A stretch of 64,000 nt of DNA from the NCBI GenBank assembly GCA_025667525.1, contig CM046878.1, positions 578,378,868-578,442,867 on the forward strand. The letters run 5' to 3'. A program made the translations under genes and the position numbers. Below the pieces are notes generated by a model that worked only from the letters and a program-made list of their open reading frames with translations, was not told where the DNA came from and made no database searches. Below, piece after piece: positions 57,628-64,000 of this stretch (its first letter is position 1; every line of letters begins with the position of its first letter). The DNA comes from Glebionis coronaria (taxonomy: Eukaryota > Streptophyta > Magnoliopsida > Asterales > Asteraceae).

Positions 57628-59389
57628 AGAATTCTTAAAAGTGTTTTTTATATTTCACTCTCAAACTTAAAACATAAATAGTTCTTAAACGGCAAATTTT
57701 TATAAAAAATCGATTTCACCATAATTTTTAAAATTTTAATCCTCTTTAAAATGGTATAAATATTGTTTAAATTTTTTAAACTTCTTTTCTTACGTATTCG
57801 AGTTTCTTAATGTTTTTTACGTTTTCGGGGCCTTATTTTTAACAGTAAAAAAATCCAAATCATGAAAAACTTCAAGCATGAAAATTGTGGAGTTTAATCC
57901 ACTCTTTACCTAGAATACTGAATCACTCGAGCTAGATATTACATGAGTGAGATATGACTCCCTAAATTTGAAATTTTAGTTATTTTTTGCACACAAGATA
58001 TTTGATAAAATGTCTAGCTAATATTTTTAATGTTTAAATTACGTTAAATGCACTCTTTTTGTACTATAATGAACCATTAATAATTTTCTTGATATAAGAA
58101 TAAAAAAATGATAATCTTTTAATTTTTTAATTTTGTAAAAAAAGCACGTATTGGGTTATAAGTGTTCATCAATCAGTCTTGTTCATCAATTCATCGGTCT
58201 TATTCATTAATGTTGTCAATGAACTGATGAACAACACAAATTAACGAGTTGACGTTTCCTTATTCATCAATTAGTGTTCATTAGTTAGTGTTATTCGTCA
58301 ATTCATCTGATGAACAACACTAACTAACTCATGAACAATAATATTTTTTTATTGATGAACAACACTTTTTAACTATTCACAATGTTCACCAGTTCATCAA
58401 TTCATCAGTCTTGTTGATGAATTGATGAACGACACTAACTAACTGATGAACAAGACTTACTATTTAGATGATAAACAAAACTTTGTACCTGTTCACAATG
58501 TTTATCAATTCATCAGTTCATTAGTGTTGTTGATGAAGTTGTGAACAACATTGACTGACGAACAATACTAACTATTTTATTTAGTATCAATAGTTTTTTG
58601 ATTTTATATTAATAAAATGATTAGTGATGTCTTTTTGTAAAATTTAGTTCATTTTACTCGATTTTAACAATAAAAATCTACGTTACACATTTCATCAAAC
58701 AAATTTTGTGCTACAAATATGACTAATACGGTCATATTTAATGGGTGATATCTCACTCATGTCATATTTAATTTGAGTGCTCCAAAGACCGTTTAAAGGA
58801 TGGACAAAAAGCTACAACTTTCTTGTATTGAATTTCGCGTAATTCAACCTTTAAGCTAGAAAAAATTAGAACCGAAAATGTTGAAAAATTCAAGAGTATA
58901 AATACCCAATTAAAAATTTGAAAAAATGTAGGGATTTATATATCAAACTGCACATCGAATTGAAGAGGATTAAATTTAAGAACAATAGTGAAATCGGTTT
59001 TTCGTAAAAAATTATCGTTAGTAAGATATGCACGTTTGAAGTTCATGGGTGAAATAAAGAAAAAGGAAACACACGAAAATGCCCCTAGTTGAATGAAGAA
59101 AATAGTGCAGTTTTTTTATTAAGTGTAACTGTCGGATTGAATTGTTAATGATCTAACGCACCTCATCACGTTTTATACGTTTTAAAATTGTTCCACTTTT
59201 CTTACGATCCTAAGTCTTAGATACCCATGTCCACATGTGACATGGGCTTACAAGTGTGGGCTTATACCCACGGGCTTATGCCCAGTTAGCTTAATAATCT
59301 ACTAACTTTTCTACGAGCTCTTGCTTACTGATATCTTTGAAGTGACCAAGACTTCTAATGACAAAAACCGTATTCCTAACATCTAACAT
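57628..59389. other. AT-rich non-coding DNA
   Basis: No gene is recognised. It contains the palindrome cluster at 58160-58575. Near 59230-59295 the word GGGCTTA recurs (GACATGGGCTTACAAGTGTG, GGGCTTATACCCACGGGCTTA), an LTR-like feature. Confidence 0.45.
58160..58575. repeat. Cluster of GTTCATCA/TGATGAAC inverted repeats
   Basis: GTTCATCA, TTCATCA and their complements recur throughout. A perfect hairpin lies at 58392-58430: a 16-bp stem and a 7-base loop. No coding potential. Confidence 0.85.
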
Positions 59390-60186
59390 ATCTAACTTCT
59401 TCCTGGTCATTATAACCATTCTTGTTAGCATTCAAATTAGCAAAGAAATTTGTGGGTTCAAAAGATGAACGAGTCACTTGTTTCTGCTTCTCAATCTGTT
59501 GCACAATGTAATATGCCATTAGGCAATGAATCCATTCCTAAGATCTAAAATCTAGCAATCTCATATTCATCACTTAACTTCATCAAAAACTTCATAATTT
59601 TGGTCTACTATCCATTTCCACACTATCCACAATACTACATGAACACTCTCTCATTTTGCCACAAGAACAAGTTGGTAAACCATTCAAATTTTGCAAGTCA
59701 TTATAACATCTTTTAAGTTTATTGAAATAAGAACCAATATTGGGATTACCCTAAAAGATGTTACTCAATTCTCTTTCAAGTTGGTAGATTAGTGGAGGAC
59801 TACTATGACATATCTTTTCTTAATTTATTTCCATAACTCATGTGCAGATTAAGTTTAAAAATGTGTAAGAAAATTCATTAACCATGAAAATCAACACCCA
59901 ACAAGTCACCATGTAGTCACATGTGATCCATATTTGGCAATTCACATATGTCAAAGCTGGTTTAACACATATTCCATCGATGAACCCCAACTTTAACTTA
60001 GCCCCCAAAACCATCTTTATGCTCCTACTCCACCCAAAAATATTTCCACTGCTGAATGGTGTTGTGGTTAAAACCATACGAGGTGATCAAAATTACTAAT
60101 ACCCATCAGATCATTAACTAAATTTTCAGTTACAACTTTTGGAGAGGTGTTTAGGTTAACATTGTTGTTTGCTTGTAAAGTTGCCA
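59390..60186 (-). pseudogene. Copia gag remnant (Retrotran_gag_2/3 type)
   Basis: From an ATG near 60186 on the minus strand, broken frames include the piece at 59838-60077: FSSGNIFGWSRSIKMVLGAK and KLGFIDGICVKP, then CDYMVTCWVL. This is the N-terminal gag signature of another copia lineage. The downstream part (about 59400-59800) keeps weak similarity up to a Cys-rich patch near 59640-59670. A primer-binding-site-like sequence (CGGTATGAGAACC, minus strand, 60373-60361) lies upstream. Confidence 0.7.
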
Positions 60187-60375
60187 TTAATGAATTTCAA
60201 AAAATCAGTTATATAACGCTAACAAACTTATCTTGAATCTTGATTATAACAAGTTTTAATCAAAACAAAATCAAAGAATGTATAAGAATGAAGCATCAAT
60301 TTAGAACGGTCAATTGAATCAAGAACTAAGGTTTAAATTAGATTATAATCGAGCTGTTTAGGTTCTCATACCGTA

Positions 60376-60720
60376 TAATAGCTGAATAATAATGAGAGTA
60401 AAACTTGTGATTTGTTATTTCATAATGTATTGAATTACAAGAAATGAATATGAAGAAGATTTATATAGTAGCAGAAACTTATAAAGTAGATAAGTTTAGT
60501 CTATGTATGATATAATCCATAAATATAACTATTTAGATACAAAATTTTTATGTTGTCTTTGATCATGTGCAGCTGGATGATTAAGGGTTTTGTCGAATAA
60601 AACAAGTGGTGGCTCATTCCATAGGAATTATAAACAGGCAAAAAGTTGGGGATGCACACATTAGATAAGGAAGATACGATTTCATGGTTTGCGATATAAG
60701 CAGGCAAGGTACTCATGTTT
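60376..60720 (-). repeat. Possible LTR of the 59390-60186 copia remnant
   Basis: Begins just after the primer-site-like sequence, and its first 45 bases resemble 3430-3470. The right boundary is not determined and no second copy is in the window. Confidence 0.35.
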
Positions 60721-61780
60721 CGTCCAAAATATAGTGTACAATGTCATTATAGGATATATGATTACATAACCTAATTTAGTATGCATTTTACCTTTTTAAC
60801 TATTAAAACATGTTACCTGTTTCTTTTTTGCTATTCCTATCAGAAACAAGTTAGAATAACATGAGGCTACTTAAAAGTTGAATTTGTATTCTTAATGTAT
60901 TAGTAAGCTTACCTTTTTTATAATTGAAAATATACTATACAAACAAAGTTTGACAAAAATGCTCATTACCAACTAACGCAATTAGCCCACCTTAATGGTG
61001 TCGTAACTTGACTAATGATATGGAAAACAAGAAGTTTAGCTACCTTAACGTGATTATGCATATAGTCACACAAATCAAGTATCTAATGACTACACTGTGG
61101 CAATGAGATTAAGAAGTGTAAACTCTGGTATGGTCAATTTTTTAAACCTAGAGTACTGTTAGTTGAGATTTTGCTAGTTAAAAGTTCGTTTTTCTCGGTG
61201 TCTAATCGAATTGATCTCCGGTTAAATGTGTGACTCAGTCGTCTTTGGTGGATAAAAGAGAAGGTGTCGTTGTCTAAAACTAATTAAAGATAAAAATAAA
61301 GCTTTAAAAGGAAATGACAAAATATAAAACAAATGAACTAAAAATTAAAACGATTGACAAATAATAAAAAAACGATTTTATAAATAAATATAAAAACCAA
61401 AAAATTAATAAAAATAAAACTAAGCTAAGAAATTAACTTTCGACTTGAAAATAAAATTTACCCAATCAAAAAAGAAAAAATAAAACTATGAGGGTACTTT
61501 AAAACTAGACGAGCCAAAAGTTAAAGTGGGCGCTAAATAAAAGATAAAACTTAAACTTTACGAAAAATTAATAATACTAAAATTTGATGAAAAATATAAC
61601 TAAAAATACGTGACTATCAGAATAAAAATCAGAACAACTTTCAGTTTAAACTAAACGATAACGGAACAAATACTAACTAATAAGCAAGCTACCAAGCAAG
61701 TAGCTCAAGCACCTAGGCAAGTAGCTCAAATTGGGGGGAATAAATAGGAAGCTAGCAGACATGTAGGTCAATCTATCGGA
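60721..61780. other. AT-rich non-coding DNA
   Basis: No ORF, repeat or domain recognised. 61265-61640 is strikingly rich in A on the plus strand. Confidence 0.45.
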
Positions 61781-61794
61781 ATGTTTAATGCGAA

Positions 61795-61977
61795 ATGTAT
61801 CGGAATATCTATCACAATATGAAGTATCATAATATGAAAACCTATCACAATATGAAGTATCATAATATGGAAACCTATCACAATATGAAGTATCACAATA
61901 TGGAAAACCTATCACAATATGGAAAACCTATCACAATATGGAAACCTATCACAATATGAAAAACCTATCACAATATG
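61795..61977 (+). repeat. Tandem repeat abutting the last copia LTR
   Basis: Ten copies of TATCAYAATATG spaced mostly 15-20 bp apart; the last copy ends exactly at the base before the LTR. The complementary strand happens to be open (YCDTSYCDRF repeats), which I attribute to the repeat. Confidence 0.88.
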
Positions 61978-62296
61978 TGTTGGAAATATGTTTTTACGTA
62001 TTTAGGAAGATTCGGTCACTCCGACAATATACTAAGTAGTAGCTCGTAGTCTAGAAATTGTTATTTAATAAACAAGTCCAAGCCTAGCCTACAACATGTG
62101 TAGGCTGGCCCAAACGTGTAAGCCAAAGCCCATTGCAAGGCTTGGGTATATAAACCCTCTCCTTTGATGGAGAGGGTGTGTGGTTAATCATTTTTCACAT
62201 AGTTTACTCTTGTTTCTCTCTCTAGAATTATGTGTAATCCACCATCTCTCTATCTCTTTCTCTCTCTAAAACATAAGCAAGATTTACACTTCTTCA
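61978..62296 (+). repeat. 5' LTR of the last copia element
   Basis: TGTTGGAAAT...CTTCTTCA. TATATAAA is at 62147-62154, followed by a perfect 9-bp-stem hairpin at 62154-62177. Confidence 0.82.
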
Positions 62297-62298
62297 AA

Positions 62299-62312
62299 TG
62301 GTATCAAGAGCC
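62299..62312 (+). other. Primer-binding site of the last copia element
   Basis: TGGTATCAAGAGCC, the initiator-Met site with one inserted A. Confidence 0.82.
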
Positions 62313-62564
62313 ATGGGATGAGTGTATTGTTTTTGTGTTTGTGTTCATAAAATTCGTGTGTTTTTGCTCCCTAAATCCTACGTCCAAAATTTTTTTGGTG
62401 TTTTTTGTGGTCTGATCTTCACCAATATCATCTACATACACGTATTAGTGATTTGGGTTACTTGGATTGCTCAAAAACGCAAAATTTTTGAGTGTTTGGA
62501 TTCACTTTTGGCTTCAAGATTCGTCATTTTCAAGTACAATACAATTTCCTTGTTTTTCTCACAA

Positions 62565-63001
62565 TTTCGCAATAACTGATATAAATTCGCAATTGTTTGT
62601 TACATTGCGAAATTCTACACTCTTTCATATTGCGGATTCTTGGTTTTTTTGAAGTTGCGAAATCCTGCTGAATTGCGAAATGTTGTACTTTAAGTGAATT
62701 GCGAAATTGAATCCACCAAAGTATTGCGGAATTATCTCATTGCGAATTCTACTTCTGAAAATTGCGGAATCTTGGAACTTTGATAATTGCGTAATCTTGC
62801 AAATTGACTAATTGCGGAATTGACATCACAGAATTGCGGAATTGAACTTTTCGTAGTATTGCGGAATTGTCTTTGTTTTGCATTGCGAATTTGAAGTTTT
62901 GAGGATTGCGTAATTATTCATTAATTGCGGATATAGGAATTGCGAAATCATTGGATAATTCAGGAATTGAATACAATTGAGGAATCTTCACACATTGCGA
63001 A
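62565..63001 (+). repeat. Leader cluster of ATTGCGRAAT words
   Basis: Nineteen TTGCG/CGCAA words in about 435 bp, 17 of them in forward orientation and most within ATTGCGAAAT, ATTGCGGAAT or ATTGCGTAAT. Spacing is irregular (about 15-35 bp), so it is not a simple tandem repeat. It lies between the primer-binding site and the gag ATG. Confidence 0.9.
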
Positions 63002-63209
63002 ATCTCTGGAATTTTTCAAGATTTTTCAAGATTTTCGAAAAACGTGATTTTATAAATTTCGTGCGTAATTTTTGCATTGGAATTTTTGGTTTCTCAAGAA
63101 GACAATTTTAGGGGTTTTTAACATAGTTTCTCGACTTCAACACACGACAACAAGCACATTTACTTTCTCTCATTGTTCGATCATTGTTTGTAAATCTTAA
63201 CTTATCGAA

Positions 63210-64000
63210 ATGGAGTACACATCTCTTACGGATAAGTCCATCCTATCGGGTACGGATAATCGTACACCAATGTTGGAGAAGTCTATGTACGAGGATTGGA
63301 CTTCCCAAATGGAACTTTATATGTTGAACAAAGAGAATGGACATCTCATTTGGGCATCGGTGCTCAATGGACCATTAGATTATGGTACAGTGACGGAAGG
63401 TACAACTACTCGTCCTTGCACAACGGGTGAATTGACTAGAGATATGAAGATTCAAGACAAATGTCATAAGTATGCTACAAACATCATTCTCCAAGCCCTT
63501 CCTCCAGATGTCTACAAACTCGTCAGCAAACATAAAGTTGCCAAAGAGTTATGGGATAGAATTCGTGTTCTCATGCAAGGCACCTCGTTAACTAAACAAG
63601 AACGAGAGTGTAAGCTTTATGATACTTTTGATAAGTTTGCCTATGTGCCAGGGGAGACTCTCAATGATTACTATCTGAGATTTACCCTATTGTTGAATGA
63701 GCTTAATATCTATGGCATGACAATTCCTAACTTCCAATTGAACACCAAGTATTTGAACACTCTTCCTCCAGAATGGAAAAAATATGTGACGGATGTTAAA
63801 TTGGCAAAGGACCCGCATAACACCAATGTGGATCAACTTCAAGATTTTCTTCAACAACACGAATGCCATGTGATCGAGGCTCGGTTGTTTAAACCTCAAG
63901 TTCATGATCCACTTGCAATGTATGCTTCTCAACAAAACATGGCTTATACTTACCAACAACCATCATACTTGCAGCAACCACCACCACACACCTATCAGCA
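63210..64000 (+). CDS. Copia gag (UBN2 type), open to window end
   Basis: From the ATG at 63210, 263 codons without a stop to the window edge. MEYTSLTDKSILSGTDNRTP, then a UBN2-like helical capsid with TNIILQALPPDVYKLV, KVAKELWDRIRVLMQGTSLT, KQERECKLYDTFDKF and TLPPEWKKYVTDVKLAKD, then a Gln/Tyr/Pro-rich tail. The zinc knuckle and pol would follow beyond the window. Gag of this type forms the virus-like particle that packages element RNA. It is the intact counterpart of the decayed gag at 36843-37710 and 13130-14619. Confidence 0.9.
   Translation, partial: MEYTSLTDKSILSGTDNRTPMLEKSMYEDWTSQMELYMLNKENGHLIWASVLNGPLDYGTVTEGTTTRPCTTGELTRDMKIQDKCHKYATNIILQALPPDVYKLVSKHKVAKELWDRIRVLMQGTSLTKQERECKLYDTFDKFAYVPGETLNDYYLRFTLLLNELNIYGMTIPNFQLNTKYLNTLPPEWKKYVTDVKLAKDPHNTNVDQLQDFLQQHECHVIEARLFKPQVHDPLAMYASQQNMAYTYQQPSYLQQPPPHTYQ

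Larger units (their letters stand above)
61978..64000 (+). mobile_element. Copia element, 5' part (runs off the window)
   Basis: LTR of 319 bp, primer-binding site, a 900-bp repeat-rich leader and an open gag frame that continues past the window end. The gag and promoter type match the old minus-strand copia of the towers. Confidence 0.88.

Noticed and set aside
58160..58575. MITE or microRNA gene
   Set aside because: No clear terminal repeats, target duplication or single long hairpin; listed instead as an unexplained palindrome cluster.
61673..61915. 80-codon minus-strand frame with YCDTSYCDRF repeats
   Set aside because: Entirely produced by the tandem repeat; no start context or known motif.

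Overview
The window looks like nuclear DNA of a flowering plant. The sunflower family (Asteraceae) is my best guess, because the gag proteins of the copia elements and the antisense protein of the Tat-type element match forms I know mainly from that family. This is an inference from memory, not a search result. The only host gene I can support is a receptor-like protein (RLP) with leucine-rich repeats, at the left edge on the minus strand. Its reading frame is open from the ATG at 2990 to base 1. A decayed second copy of its 3' half lies beside it (6074-7144 and 12778-12910), split by a copia element. I see no tRNA, rRNA or CRISPR array.

The rest is layered LTR retrotransposons. 3701-6041 is a small gag-only copia element between the RLP copies. 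7145-12777 is a full-length copia element whose single gag-pol frame carries two stop codons. From about 13130 to 57627 runs an old minus-strand copia element, reduced to gag, a repeat-rich leader and a 5' LTR. It is stretched by two towers of later insertions.

Tower A (14620-36842): a short-interior element with 701-bp LTRs contains a Ty3/gypsy Tat-type element (15095-35372, target duplication GTTCT). That element contains a recent chromovirus (20310-31958, target duplication CAGAC, LTRs of 2796 and 2789 bp that are nearly identical). Tower B (39088-57304): a SIRE/Maximus-like copia element contains an Athila-like element without pol (41431-51765, duplication GTACA). That contains a minus-strand copia element (44195-48560).

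Right of the towers lie unassigned AT-rich DNA with a palindrome cluster (58160-58575), a copia gag remnant (59390-60186), a tandem repeat, and the start of another copia element (61978 to the window end) with an open gag frame.

No defence, metabolic or RNA-guided system is visible. The most unusual signals are inside the elements: a 285-codon ORF upstream of the chromovirus gag, in gag's frame, with a strong splice acceptor between them; a lone amber codon between protease and reverse transcriptase; an antisense gene with its own TATA box in the Tat element; and short motifs repeated in the LTRs, leaders and gag genes of four different copia families.
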